A DNA stretch of 64,000 nt from CBDDKU01 sp965230375. GTDB lineage: Bacteria; Bacteroidota; Bacteroidia; Flavobacteriales_D; Cryomorphaceae. The stretch spans positions 62,001 to 126,000 of the forward strand of contig CBDDKU010000027.1 in NCBI GenBank assembly GCA_965230375.1, read 5' to 3'. The notes beneath the pieces are model-generated. The model had not been told where the DNA came from. It was given only the letters and a program-made list of their open reading frames with translations, and did no database searches. The position numbers and the translations under genes were made by a program. Each line of letters starts with the position of its first letter. Within the stretch, counting starts at the first letter, position 1. This document shows, in pieces, positions 51,596 through 60,537 of the stretch.

Positions 51596-52417
51596 ATGAA
51601 TAAACTTCTTCTTTCTTTTCTTCTTTCATGGCCGCTTTTAACGTTCGGTCAATTTTCGGATGGCATAAACTCCGACAGACCAGGTCAAAGTATAAGTCCA
51701 CTGACCGTTGGAAAAAAGGCGATTCAGTTTCAGGCTGGATATTCGCATGAGGCTTTAAAGCTTGAAGACTCCTTCTTACCAGAAGTTGAGAATGCTAACA
51801 ACAGTGCGAATGCAAAGATCAGATTTGGGATATTGGAACGCACAGAAATCTCTGGTCAAATTACCGGTGGACAGAATACCTACAATGCCGAAAGCATTGA
51901 CTTTGTACAACTCAATGATGGTATTCAATTGATAGGAGTGGGGGTTAGGCAAAATATATTGGCCCCAGGAAAAGGTGGACTGAGATTGGGAGCAGAACTC
52001 GAAAGCCGATGGACAGAGACAAATGACGAGATTGAATACGCCGATTTGCTCTTGACGGTATCAGGAGTGCTGAACATAGGTGAACGCTTTTCTGCTACCG
52101 CAAACTCAGGTTATGGTTTTGAATCTGAAGAGCTGTTTTTTACAGCAAACCTTGGGATGACGGTCAGTGAGAAGGTAGGAGTATTCGCTGAATATTATCC
52201 TATTCTTGGAAATGTACAGAATGCTGATGGTGAATCATATAGCCTGAAGCGCTCATATCTTCATGCAGGAGGATACTTCGTGGCCGACCCTAGTTTTGTT
52301 ATTGACTTTCTTGCTGGATACATGATTGCGGGTGATGAATATGAGCTGTGGGATAGCGCCGAAGGGTTTCTTATTCAAGTAGGTTTCACCGCTAGAATGG
52401 ATTGGAGAGAGCAATGA
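51596..52417 (+). CDS. Outer-membrane barrel of the MetA-pathway phenol-degradation type (paralog 2)
   Basis: It starts at ATG 51596 with a signal peptide (LLLSFLLSWPLLTFGQ), and the mature start NSDRPGQSISPLTVGKKAIQ repeats that of the previous gene, as do the barrel strands (for example KVGVFAEYYPILGNVQNADG matches its counterpart in the same place). Tandem duplication is the obvious source. The C-terminal strand reads LIQVGFTARMDW. Its stop overlaps the start of the TraB gene as ATGA, so the three genes form an operon. Confidence 0.8.
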   Translation: MNKLLLSFLLSWPLLTFGQFSDGINSDRPGQSISPLTVGKKAIQFQAGYSHEALKLEDSFLPEVENANNSANAKIRFGILERTEISGQITGGQNTYNAESIDFVQLNDGIQLIGVGVRQNILAPGKGGLRLGAELESRWTETNDEIEYADLLLTVSGVLNIGERFSATANSGYGFESEELFFTANLGMTVSEKVGVFAEYYPILGNVQNADGESYSLKRSYLHAGGYFVADPSFVIDFLAGYMIAGDEYELWDSAEGFLIQVGFTARMDWREQ

Positions 52418-53268
52418 GAAAAGTAAATATTGTAATAGGAATTTTATCCTGCTTCTTAGCGGTCAGCGCATTCAGTCAGAACTCACTTCTCTGGAAAATT
52501 GAAGGTGATGAAATTAAGACATCCTATCTCTTCGGTACGATTCACGTTATGCCAGTTTCCAAGTTTGAGATAAAGGACAAAGTAGAAAAGACCTTTCAAG
52601 AGTCAGAAAAGCTCATCATGGAGTTAGACATGAGCAAGCCGGGTATGCAATTGGAACTCATGCAATACGCCATGATGAATGATGGGTCTAAATTGAGTGA
52701 AATGCTCAGCCCTGAAGCATTTCATGTTATTGACTCTATGATGATCTCAAGCTCGGGTATGAGTCTTATGGTCATGAACAATATGAAGCCATTTATCATA
52801 TCTTCATTTTTGTTGAATTCTGTGATCGGTACTGAGATGGGTAGTTATGAGATGAGCCTGACTGAGATGGCTTTAAAAGACTCTATTCCAATCATTGGCC
52901 TTGAGTCAGTTGCAGAACAAATGGCGGCTTTTGACAGTATTCCCATATCGGATCAGATAGAAGGACTGGAAACTTTTGTTTCAGATTTAAAGGAACAATC
53001 TGAAATCTACGATGCCATGGTCGATATGTATGTCGATGAGGATACGGACGGGCTCTACCGAATGATATCTGAAGAAATGGACTCTGAAACGGAAGGTGAG
53101 TTCTTGCTTGAACGTCGCAATATCAATTGGATTCCGATTCTTATCAATGAAATGAAGTCGTCTTCCGCTTTCATAGCTGTTGGAGCTGGTCACTTAGGAG
53201 GTGAGTCTGGTCTTATAGAGCTACTAAGGAAGCAGGGCCTGACGGTTAGTCCGGTGCTTAAGCCTTAA
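52414..53268 (+). CDS. TraB/GumN-family protein
   Basis: I chose ATG 52414, which overlaps the upstream stop as ATGA and begins a signal peptide (IVIGILSCFLAVSAFSQ). The TraB/GumN domain covers the rest: SYLFGTIHVMPVSKFEIKDK, then EKLIMELDMSKPGMQLELM, a helical middle and the end AFIAVGAGHLGGESGLIELL. The GxIH and GxGH motifs are the conserved sites of this metalloprotease-like family, whose plasmid member inhibits pheromone signalling. It is exported. The 3' end overlaps the convergent methyltransferase gene by 11 nt. Confidence 0.85.
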   Translation: MRKVNIVIGILSCFLAVSAFSQNSLLWKIEGDEIKTSYLFGTIHVMPVSKFEIKDKVEKTFQESEKLIMELDMSKPGMQLELMQYAMMNDGSKLSEMLSPEAFHVIDSMMISSSGMSLMVMNNMKPFIISSFLLNSVIGTEMGSYEMSLTEMALKDSIPIIGLESVAEQMAAFDSIPISDQIEGLETFVSDLKEQSEIYDAMVDMYVDEDTDGLYRMISEEMDSETEGEFLLERRNINWIPILINEMKSSSAFIAVGAGHLGGESGLIELLRKQGLTVSPVLKP

Positions 53269-54052
53269 CAGCCTTGAGCGCGTATACCAAAGGGATTTTT
53301 GCACCCATTTTCTCAATGCGATGCTTTCCCGGTTCCACTTCCACAGTCCCTTTAAAGCAAGGATAGGGGCTATAATCGTATTCATTGAAAAAGGTGACCA
53401 CTAACCCTGCCTTCTGAAGAGCGCGAACTACTTCTCCAAGCCCATGATTCCAACTGATATAGTTTATCTTGATTGGAGCTTCTGTATCGGCGTACGTGCC
53501 ATCTTCAGTCTCTTCAATCGGGTCAGACTTGAAATAAGTGTATTTCACTTCATTAAAGTCATTGTCGAACATCCAGACTACAGGATGAAACTCGGCCATC
53601 ACAAATGTGCCGCCTGGCTTTAGAGAGTCCACTATCACTTTTGCCCATTTATCGAGATCGGGAAGCCAACCAATGGTACCGTAAGATGTAAAAACAATGT
53701 CGAACTGGTTCTTAACAAAATCGGGAGTCGAGTACACGTCTGTTGCGTGAAACTGAGCCTCAAGGTTTAATTTTTTAGCCAGCGACCTTCCGACTTCTAT
53801 GGCTTCATCAGATAGGTCAATTCCTGTGACTTTTGCTCCCATTCTGGCAAGTGAAAGCGTGTCTTGGCCAAAGTGGCATTGTAGGTGAAGGATGGTACGA
53901 TCACTTACCTCTCCGAGCAGCGGAGCTTCAATATCGTTGATGGAATTCCAACCAGCCAGAAACTCTTCCATCCGATAAAAATCGGACCCGAGATGTGTCT
54001 CCACTCGGTTATTCCATGATTCGCGATTTATATCTAAGTATTTCGATTCCAT
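53258..54052 (-). CDS. Class I SAM-dependent methyltransferase
   Basis: I chose ATG 54052 (MESKYLDINRES), two codons inside a TTG at 54058. The Rossmann-like core has motif I TILHLQCHFGQDTLSLARMG, an acidic residue in VTGIDLSDEAIEVG, and the motif near QFDIVFTSYGTIGWLPDLD; the rest is typical of small class I methyltransferases with the phrase GGTFVMAEFHPVVWMFD. It transfers a methyl group from SAM to an unknown small substrate. It is transcribed alone and opposite to the TraB/GumN gene. Confidence 0.88.
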   Translation of the reverse strand: MESKYLDINRESWNNRVETHLGSDFYRMEEFLAGWNSINDIEAPLLGEVSDRTILHLQCHFGQDTLSLARMGAKVTGIDLSDEAIEVGRSLAKKLNLEAQFHATDVYSTPDFVKNQFDIVFTSYGTIGWLPDLDKWAKVIVDSLKPGGTFVMAEFHPVVWMFDNDFNEVKYTYFKSDPIEETEDGTYADTEAPIKINYISWNHGLGEVVRALQKAGLVVTFFNEYDYSPYPCFKGTVEVEPGKHRIEKMGAKIPLVYALKAVKA

Positions 54053-54106
54053 TTTCAAACTTGATTCAATCGTTTGAAGAAAGAGAATAAAATCTGGATA
54101 TGCAGA

Positions 54107-54979
54107 TTATTTCTTGGTAAAAGTGCGAGACCCTTTTGCAAGCGGAAAGTTCAATCCAAATACAATGTTGTATTGGCTGAAGAAGAATTGTTGACTTGCA
54201 TGGTCGGCTCTATCATGAGTGATGCGAACATTTGGCATGTGAATAAATCCTCCTTTGATTTCACCCTGGACAAATAAGAAGTTCCAAAATGTCACACCCA
54301 AACCGACCACACCATCAAATCCATAGCCAGCAAGGTTGAAATCATCGTATCTATCTTGACCTAAGAAGGTGGCATTCGTTTTAGGAAGAAGAACAGCGGC
54401 ACCAACTCCCGTTGTGAGATCCACAGCGAGAAAGCGCCATTTTAGCAGATTGTCAAGTCTTCTTAATTCAAGATTCGTATAGTTCAGCCCATCGGTGTGT
54501 TCAAATTGGAGCAGGTCAGGGGAGAGAATGATAAGCTCATTGTGATACTCACCATCGTAGATTGTTCCAGAATTTGATATCTCACCATCGATTGTCGCTA
54601 CCTGGTCGCTTACCATGACATACTTCATGTGGTCGAGTCCAAAGGAGATGCTCATTTTTTCGGTGATGTAATATCCAATCCGGAAATTGAATTGTGGAAT
54701 GGTGATCGTATTAAATCGAAAATAGTCTTTTGAAAAATGGCTCTGGCGATCTGTAGCTCTGACTCTTTTTAATGTGAAGTCGTAGTTGTCGCCTTCGAAA
54801 TGAATATTGGATTTGGTGTAATTACTATAATTCCAACCCCAGTACATGAAACCTTGACCTTTTCGGTTTGTTTGGTTTAGCCATGATACTTCCTGAGCAG
54901 AAGCTTGGTGCACATAGATTGTAGCAAAAGTCAAAAACAGCAGTTTGCGCAATAAACTGCTATTAAACGATGAGTTCAT
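54107..54979 (-). CDS. Outer-membrane beta-barrel protein
   Basis: The protein starts at ATG 54979 with a signal peptide (LLFLTFATIYVHQASAQ) and consists of long amphipathic strands, including GFMYWGWNYSNYTKSNIHFE, then IPQFNFRIGYYITEKMSISFG, WRFLAVDLTTGVGAAVLLPK and FFFSQYNIVFGLNFPLAKGS, and ends in FTKK. This matches porin-like barrels of Bacteroidota without a named function. It has its own promoter region upstream and is followed by the methyltransferase on the same strand with a 54-nt gap. Confidence 0.72.
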   Translation of the reverse strand: MNSSFNSSLLRKLLFLTFATIYVHQASAQEVSWLNQTNRKGQGFMYWGWNYSNYTKSNIHFEGDNYDFTLKRVRATDRQSHFSKDYFRFNTITIPQFNFRIGYYITEKMSISFGLDHMKYVMVSDQVATIDGEISNSGTIYDGEYHNELIILSPDLLQFEHTDGLNYTNLELRRLDNLLKWRFLAVDLTTGVGAAVLLPKTNATFLGQDRYDDFNLAGYGFDGVVGLGVTFWNFLFVQGEIKGGFIHMPNVRITHDRADHASQQFFFSQYNIVFGLNFPLAKGSRTFTKK

Positions 54980-55017
54980 TCTCCTTTAAAAGTTGCCAAA
55001 GATAGTTGAAAAAAACC

Positions 55018-55728
55018 TTACAATTTCCTGCCAATTCCCCATGTAATCACTACGCTTTTCTCAATATTGATCTCACTCGGGTTGAGAGAAATGGGGCCAG
55101 CAGTATCGTCTGACATTTTGGTGAACTCTGCCCGCATCAAAGGTCCTACAGAAACTTGGCTATCTGAGTATCGCAACTCTAGAATGTAGCCAAGTTCTAC
55201 ATCAGCTGCATTTGCCAAGACTTGAGCCTTGTGTTTTGCGTCTCTTACCGCGGTCTCCATTGCACGATTTTCGAGATCTAGTTTTTGTTCTTCCGAGAGG
55301 GCAAAGTTTAGGGAGTATCCAAAACTAAACTCAGGCTTACTCAGCACATCAATCAGATCTCCGAGTTCATCTGCAGCCGTAGTCATTTCCAGGTTTACAG
55401 ACATATTCCCAATGTACCCCACCTTTACGCGTTGACTATTTTGGTATTGGTAATCATCATCAATACGAATTGAACTCGATTTAAGCTGATTCTCTTCAAA
55501 TCCTGCTTTGACCAGGGCTTTCTTGAGGCTGTTAAAAGTCGAAATCAACTTATCATTACAATCGGAGTATTCTGAGTCTCTCGCATTAAGGGGGATGTTA
55601 ACCCTTGTTCGTTCTGGTGTAGCTTTGACCGAAGCTTTTCCTTCTACGACCATAATCTTGGACTGAGTTTGTGCCAAGAGAAGTGGGGCAGATAAAATGA
55701 AAAGGAAGGTGATGATGTGAAAACGCAT
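55018..55728 (-). CDS. SIMPL-domain (DUF541) exported protein
   Basis: A signal peptide (IITFLFILSAPLLLAQ) is followed by the SIMPL/DUF541 domain: KIMVVEGKASVKATPERTRV, then NARDSEYSDCNDKLISTFNS, then FEENQLKSSSIRIDDDYQYQ, MSVNLEMTTAADELGDLIDV and FSFGYSLNFALSEEQKLDLE. SIMPL proteins are periplasmic oligomers with roles in stress tolerance and interaction with kinases in animals; in bacteria the biochemical role is unclear. The gene is monocistronic and divergent from the thioesterase gene 115 nt away. Confidence 0.9.
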   Translation of the reverse strand: MRFHIITFLFILSAPLLLAQTQSKIMVVEGKASVKATPERTRVNIPLNARDSEYSDCNDKLISTFNSLKKALVKAGFEENQLKSSSIRIDDDYQYQNSQRVKVGYIGNMSVNLEMTTAADELGDLIDVLSKPEFSFGYSLNFALSEEQKLDLENRAMETAVRDAKHKAQVLANAADVELGYILELRYSDSQVSVGPLMRAEFTKMSDDTAGPISLNPSEINIEKSVVITWGIGRKL

Positions 55729-55842
55729 GATTTTTTACTGATTAAATAGACATAACAAATCTAAGGATTACAAAATGATATACAGATTAGTAAGTGTACT
55801 CATTAAATCATCCTAATTTCGCTGATAGCCAAAATACAACGG

Positions 55843-56235
55843 ATGAATTTTAGAATGAGAAAGTGGGTCAAACCCGAAGATCTTAACCCGAACGGAACAC
55901 TATTTGGTGGTAGGTTATTGGAGTGGATTGATGAAGAAGCCGCTCTATATACTATCGTTCAACTTGAGAACAAGAAGATCGTCACCAAGTTCATGTCAGA
56001 GATCAATTTCATTCAAGCTCCTGTGCAAGGAGATATTATTGAAATGGGAATCGATGTGGTTGAATTCGGAAGGACGTCACTTACACTTCGCTGTGTGGTA
56101 AGAAACAAGATGAATCAGGAAGATGTCTTGCGGATCGAAAAGATCATCATGGTAAACCTAGGAGACGATGGTAAACCGACACCTCATGGCAAAACCAAGA
56201 AAGAATTCGTTTCTGATAGGCTTAAAAAGGAATAA
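55843..56235 (+). CDS. Acyl-CoA thioesterase (hotdog fold)
   Basis: The 130-residue protein has the hotdog pattern of YciA/BFIT-type thioesterases: DLNPNGTLFGGRLLEWIDEE (the active-site N-term helix), then KFMSEINFIQAPVQGDIIEM and VVEFGRTSLTLRCVVRN. The family cleaves acyl-CoA to CoA and fatty acid. No signal peptide is present. It is preceded by a short region with no clear promoter and stands alone between two minus-strand genes. Confidence 0.88.
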   Translation: MNFRMRKWVKPEDLNPNGTLFGGRLLEWIDEEAALYTIVQLENKKIVTKFMSEINFIQAPVQGDIIEMGIDVVEFGRTSLTLRCVVRNKMNQEDVLRIEKIIMVNLGDDGKPTPHGKTKKEFVSDRLKKE

Positions 56236-56238
56236 TCA

Positions 56239-57534
56239 CTAGAATGGAAGCTTCTCTCTGAGCAAATGCCAGTTCTTTTCATCAATCGGTGTCTGATATA
56301 AGTAGTAGACGTATCCGTCATACACTTTCACGTTCTTCGCGAATGGTTTATCCAGCTTGAAAGGCGCTCCTGTACTTCCATTGTATTTGTTTAATGGGCG
56401 AATGAAAGTGTGACCTCCAGTTTTATGCACGGTGTATAGATCATTGGTTATTTGATCCTGACAGTTTTTGACAAAATCTTCTTTGCTCAACTCATCATGG
56501 TATACGCCAACTGAGTCAAAAGGGTCTGCAAATCGATTGTGTTTATAAAGCATTTGACTGAAATGGTCGAAGACTAGAATGGTATCTCCATTGAGAAAAG
56601 CCGGTGAATACGGTTTCTCCAAATTTCTCCTTTGGTAATAGCTACGCACTAATGGAGCGAAGTATTTTGCTTCTATTCCTTGTTCGTTTTCCCACTTATC
56701 TACAAGCGACATCTCAGATTCGCTAAGCATCGAGAAGTCGTCTTCAATGTGATTGAAATAATCGTAGTTTTTTACATTGCGGTAAACGCGCTTCTTACCT
56801 GAACTATCCATCACAACGTGTTGTACGATGGGAATCGCGTCGTGTGAAACAGTTGCCAGATAGTTTTCTCCAAACTTAGCATTGGGTCGTTCATTCGGTT
56901 CTAAGTAATCATTGCTTACAACTCTGTATGCATATTGGTTCTCTTCGTTCACGTAGATTTCCGTTGCAATGTCCCGGCTCAAAAGGAATAGTTTATTCTC
57001 AGGGCTAATCCAAATCTTACGTATATCATTCGGCATGACTAGTCTTTGAACCAATGATCCATAGCGATAGGCGCTTAAAACACAGTTCTTTAAATCCCTG
57101 TTCTTCATGTGCTCTTGGCGCATGTACGTTGCAACAAAGAGCATTTCCCCAAGAAAAGCGTAGTCAATAACGTGTTCGTAATCATTGTCTACGACCGCTT
57201 CAGAATTATTCTTTTCAATGACATTCGATTTGTACTGCGAAGTTGGGGTCAGGTAGAGTTTAACATTCGAACCTTTCGGCACTTTTTCTGAATGAATAAC
57301 TTGGTTGTCAAACCGCGGGTGGTATATCTCCAATGCTTCTCCTGGTTTGATCTTTAGATTGAAATGACCCTTTCGATCTGTTTTAACAGAATGAATGCCA
57401 GAACGGACAACCGCCTTGTACAATGGCTTTTGGCTTGCTCCGGAATAGATGGTCCCGCTTAGCTGGCTCTGTGCAATTGTCAATTGACCAAAGAACAGAA
57501 AGATTAATACAGATATAATTGCGTTGACCTTCAT
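56239..57534 (-). CDS. Secreted protein with carboxypeptidase-like domain and propeller-like region
   Basis: I chose ATG 57534 (MKVNAIISVLIFLFFG) because it opens the signal peptide, ending IAQ; a start at 57579 would add 15 residues. Residues about 22-90 look like a carboxypeptidase regulatory-like domain (SGTIYSGASQKPLYKAVVRS, then KTDRKGHFNLKIKPGEALEI). The rest (about 340 residues) has strand repeats such as KIWISPENKLFLLSRDIATE and DTILVFDHFSQMLYKHNRFA, suggesting a propeller. No T9SS tail is seen. Function unknown. It ends 3 nt from the convergent thioesterase stop. Confidence 0.7.
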   Translation of the reverse strand: MKVNAIISVLIFLFFGQLTIAQSQLSGTIYSGASQKPLYKAVVRSGIHSVKTDRKGHFNLKIKPGEALEIYHPRFDNQVIHSEKVPKGSNVKLYLTPTSQYKSNVIEKNNSEAVVDNDYEHVIDYAFLGEMLFVATYMRQEHMKNRDLKNCVLSAYRYGSLVQRLVMPNDIRKIWISPENKLFLLSRDIATEIYVNEENQYAYRVVSNDYLEPNERPNAKFGENYLATVSHDAIPIVQHVVMDSSGKKRVYRNVKNYDYFNHIEDDFSMLSESEMSLVDKWENEQGIEAKYFAPLVRSYYQRRNLEKPYSPAFLNGDTILVFDHFSQMLYKHNRFADPFDSVGVYHDELSKEDFVKNCQDQITNDLYTVHKTGGHTFIRPLNKYNGSTGAPFKLDKPFAKNVKVYDGYVYYLYQTPIDEKNWHLLREKLPF

Positions 57535-57610
57535 ACTCAAATTTAAGTATTTGGGAGTGAAATATGGAGCATGTCTCATAGTGATACTCCTATCAACATT
57601 CGATCCAAAC

Positions 57611-57640
57611 TAAAAAGGCCCCTTTCGGGACCTCTTTAGT
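57611..57640 (-). terminator. Terminator on the minus strand
   Basis: On the minus strand AAAGAGGTCCC pairs with GGGGCCTTTTT around a GAAA tetraloop (one G-T pair near the middle and one further out), followed by TTTAG. It would end transcripts of the LuxR-type gene at 57751. Confidence 0.75.
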
Positions 57641-57649
57641 TTCTGTTTC

Positions 57650-57690
57650 GGAGCGAGAATTGAACTCGGAAAACTCGCCTCACCCAATGT
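57650..57690 (-). other. tRNA-like relic (T-arm only)
   Basis: Read on the minus strand, the sequence CGAG-TTCAATT-CTCG resembles a T arm with a TTCAANY-type loop, just upstream of the terminator as after many tRNA genes. No matching 5' acceptor stem, D arm or anticodon arm could be folded within 90 nt, so I do not call a functional tRNA. Confidence 0.3.
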
Positions 57691-57750
57691 TAGACATTAG
57701 ATATGGCTCGCATACAGACTCATCACATCTGTAACCGCAATGATAGGTTG

Positions 57751-58338
57751 TCATTCCCGGCCATTTTGTTCTCCAAGATGATTGGCTAGCCAACTCAGAA
57801 ACTTGACTTCATTTTGTGATCCAACTTTCTGAATTTTCTTTTTTGCATGCTTCCGGTGGTTCTTCACCGTCGGTTCACTTATTTTTAATTCGTTCGAAAT
57901 TTTTTTGGAAGTAAAACCTTCACTAACTAACACCATGACTTGTCTTTCGCGGAATGTTAGTTCTTCATATACTTTTTTGAACGCCATAGTCAGGGCAAAT
58001 GGTGTTTCTTCAGAATTTGAGATATCGAATTTGATGTCATCTAAATTTAGAAACATGTTTATCTCTTTATCCGAATCGACTGTAGGCACTCTGAAACGTA
58101 GGGTAGAACGCGAATGTTGATTTCCCTTCAATTTCAAATTAACTAGCTCCACACGAACCTTTTTCTCTCTCTTTTTACGACCAGGAAAACTATTTGAAAC
58201 AATGGAAATGCCCTCTACCTGATCTGTAGCGAAGTGTATGTGTCGAAAGTTTTGATCGGCAATTGCAAAAACTGCCGAAAAGGCGGCAGAGAGCATTTCC
58301 ATTGGTCCGTGTAAGTGAGAATCTGTTTGGTTCTGCAT
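57751..58338 (-). CDS. LuxR-type HTH regulator with an unusual N-terminal domain
   Basis: ATG 58338 (MQNQTDSHLHG) is preferred to TTG 58365. The C-terminal third is a LuxR/GerE-type HTH: LTFRERQVMVLVSEGFTSKK, then ISEPTVKNHRKHAKKKI. The N-terminal 120 residues (FSAVFAIADQNFRHIHFATD and ISIVSNSFPGRKKREKKVRV) have a PAS-like rhythm but no cofactor motif, and there is no receiver domain. It would bind DNA in response to a ligand or partner. It is divergent from the 127-residue hypothetical gene upstream of a membrane protein, kinase and response regulator cluster and may control it. This is inference from position. Confidence 0.8.
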   Translation of the reverse strand: MQNQTDSHLHGPMEMLSAAFSAVFAIADQNFRHIHFATDQVEGISIVSNSFPGRKKREKKVRVELVNLKLKGNQHSRSTLRFRVPTVDSDKEINMFLNLDDIKFDISNSEETPFALTMAFKKVYEELTFRERQVMVLVSEGFTSKKISNELKISEPTVKNHRKHAKKKIQKVGSQNEVKFLSWLANHLGEQNGRE

Positions 58339-58544
58339 GGCAGTTAAATACTTTCGACGAACCAAAAATACAGTAGCACCGACTTTCTGATCTCGTTGAA
58401 ATCACGGAAATGATTGGGGTGTTTTCACCCATTTTCTTTGTAGACTCAAAATCATATCCTTGTCAATGTAGACTAATGTTCAATTAATCATATCAATTGA
58501 TTTATTTTGAATGTTTATTAAAAAGCACATCAATTCCATCCTTA

Positions 58545-58928
58545 ATGTCTCAGAAAATCTCCCCAAAAACAGCGTGTTCTTATTTCAGAACTTATCACGG
58601 TAATCCTTCTCAACCCAAATTAAGGAACGTGACCAATGTTATTGACCTTATGATTATTGAGGGGGCTGATATTGAGCACCTGAAAAAGAAGGCTGGAGCT
58701 AACTATTACGGGATTGCCGCTGTGCCAGCGCATAACACAGTTACCAAAAGTGATACGATAATCCTTGTAGCGCTAACTCGTGACCCCAAAACAGGTGAAA
58801 TAGACTTGGTCCTTCCGGCAAGTGATCCGAATTCTACTGATTATATAGTTGATGATACATTGGTCGGTCCACCATACAATATGGGCAATAACTTCAATAG
58901 ATTACATCTTATTGATTGGGGATGTTAG
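58545..58928 (+). CDS. Small soluble protein of unknown function (127 aa)
   Basis: I chose ATG 58545 (MSQKISPKTACSYFRTYH); a TTG at 58497 would add 16 hydrophobic residues without a signal-peptide shape. The body reads LMIIEGADIEHLKKKAGANY, then YGIAAVPAHNTVTKSDTIIL, VALTRDPKTGEIDLVLPASD, and it ends NRLHLIDWGC. It has no recognisable domain. It lies 207 nt downstream of the divergent LuxR-type gene and 72 nt before the membrane protein gene, so it may be the first gene of that operon. Confidence 0.65.
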   Translation: MSQKISPKTACSYFRTYHGNPSQPKLRNVTNVIDLMIIEGADIEHLKKKAGANYYGIAAVPAHNTVTKSDTIILVALTRDPKTGEIDLVLPASDPNSTDYIVDDTLVGPPYNMGNNFNRLHLIDWGC

Positions 58929-59000
58929 CCTTGATTCTCAATAATTAACTTCGAAGTTGATGATCTGGCAAAACAGTCGACTATCGGAAGCTAGATTAAA

Positions 59001-59708
59001 TTGTCGAATCTTTCAGATTTGTATTGGATGTCCCTGCAATTAATCAATGTATATTTAATTTATGTTCTCTGTTTAGCTCTGTTTGTGGTGCTTGTAGCTA
59101 AATGGAAACAGTTGCCAAATGCACTTCGGTCATTTGCACTCTATTGCTTTTTTATGGCCGTTTTTCAAATAGTTGCCCCATATATTCTAAGGGCGTACGG
59201 TGAGAATGTCTCTTATTACGGCTTGGTGAATAATGTCTATTTAACATTTATTTATTTGACAATTCGCAATCTCCTGAATACCCCAACTCTAAGGCGGATC
59301 GTCGATATTCTTGGTTTGACTTCGATTCTCGGTTGTATGGTTATGTCCATTCTAGTGTATGGAGATCCAATAGTAGGGTACCAACTAAGGCTGGTTTACT
59401 CAATTTTTATTGTGCTTTTCGGGTTGATTTATTTTTTTGACTTACTCAAGCATGTTAGTCAGAAGAGTTTATTTAAACGATGGGACTTTATTCTCGTTGG
59501 AGCATTGTTCTTTTATAACCTTTCCAGTCTTGCTAATCGCTTTATCGTCTGGATATCTTTGAAATTAGAGGTAAATGTGGGGCAAGCAAATTACATCAAC
59601 CTTGTTCTCTACGATATCGAGCTCATTCTATTTACGTATGCTGTTTGGCTCTATTTTCGAAAACTGAATGGAACTGGAGAAGATAAGCTCAAGACTGCGG
59701 TAGAGTAA
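59001..59708 (+). CDS. Multi-helix membrane protein, probably a sensor partner
   Basis: The start is TTG 59001 (MSNLSDLYWMSL); an ATG nine codons further (59028) is possible. The protein has about seven hydrophobic helices, for example LINVYLIYVLCLALFVVLVA, then YGLVNNVYLTFIYLTIRNLL, then LGLTSILGCMVMSILVYGD, and no soluble domain. It precedes a membrane-anchored histidine kinase with a very short N-terminus (residues 1-32), which suggests that this protein supplies the membrane sensing unit. No such pair is known to me under one name. Confidence 0.75.
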   Translation: MSNLSDLYWMSLQLINVYLIYVLCLALFVVLVAKWKQLPNALRSFALYCFFMAVFQIVAPYILRAYGENVSYYGLVNNVYLTFIYLTIRNLLNTPTLRRIVDILGLTSILGCMVMSILVYGDPIVGYQLRLVYSIFIVLFGLIYFFDLLKHVSQKSLFKRWDFILVGALFFYNLSSLANRFIVWISLKLEVNVGQANYINLVLYDIELILFTYAVWLYFRKLNGTGEDKLKTAVE

Positions 59709-59751
59709 TAATTAATAAAATTGCTCTGGAAGAATTCCTAGTTTAGCAGCG

Positions 59752-60537
59752 ATGGAGGCTAACGACTTTGTATTCGCGATTATCGTATCGACTATCATAT
59801 TAATCATGGTTGTCGGATTCTTCGTTGTGTTTTTCGTGCTTTATCAAAAGCGTCAAAAAGAGAGCTTACTCAAACAAGCCAAGCTAAAGGAGGCGTTTAG
59901 TGTCGAGTTAATGAACACGCAAATAGAGTTGAAAGAAGAAGTGTTTAAGCAGATTTCTCAAGAGATTCACGATAACGTGGGTCAGAGCCTGACATTTGCA
60001 AAAATGCAGCTTAACTATATTCAATCTGACGGTGATAAAGAAAAGGCAGTATCTGCGAAGGAGTTGATTACCCGATCGCTTTCCGACCTAAGAGATCTCA
60101 GTAAATCCTTAAATGGGACATACATTTTAAACGAGGGCCTTGAAGAAGCCATACAGCGAGAGCTTAATTATATAAACCGCACTGGCGAAATGAAATGCGA
60201 GCTTGAACACGGTCATTTCACTTTACAACTGAATGAAAGTGTTGAGATCATCTTGTTTCGCTGTATTCAGGAGTGTTTGAGTAATGCGGTGAAATACTCT
60301 CAAGCCTCTGAAATCTTTGTCAAAGTTGAAACGGTTGACGATAGAATCTGGATTACAGTAGCTGACAATGGAGTAGGGCTGCCCCATGACTGGCGCGAAA
60401 ACACGGGAGTGGGAATGGTTAGCCTGCAAAAGCGTGTCGAATTGCTTCAGGGTGAGTTGAATATTGATTCTAAACCCCAGAAGGGCACTAAAATTTCCAT
60501 AAATTTACCAGCAGTTAACCAGGAACCTACATTGTGA
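59752..60537 (+). CDS. Single-helix sensor histidine kinase (HisKA_3/HATPase)
   Basis: The protein has one N-terminal membrane helix (FAIIVSTIILIMVVGFFVVF) with a tiny outer part, a helical linker and the kinase: FKQISQEIHDNVGQSLTFAK with phosphoacceptor H73 and a HATPase domain with IQECLSNAVKYSQASEIFVK (N box), VADNGVGLPHDWRENTGVGM (G1/F boxes). No sensor domain is present, so it may depend on the membrane protein encoded 43 nt upstream. Its stop overlaps the regulator gene start as GTGA, so they form an operon. Confidence 0.9.
   Translation: MEANDFVFAIIVSTIILIMVVGFFVVFFVLYQKRQKESLLKQAKLKEAFSVELMNTQIELKEEVFKQISQEIHDNVGQSLTFAKMQLNYIQSDGDKEKAVSAKELITRSLSDLRDLSKSLNGTYILNEGLEEAIQRELNYINRTGEMKCELEHGHFTLQLNESVEIILFRCIQECLSNAVKYSQASEIFVKVETVDDRIWITVADNGVGLPHDWRENTGVGMVSLQKRVELLQGELNIDSKPQKGTKISINLPAVNQEPTL

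Noticed and set aside
57650..57740. Possible complete tRNA gene on the minus strand
   Set aside because: Only a T-arm-like hairpin fits; the acceptor, D and anticodon arms cannot be formed.
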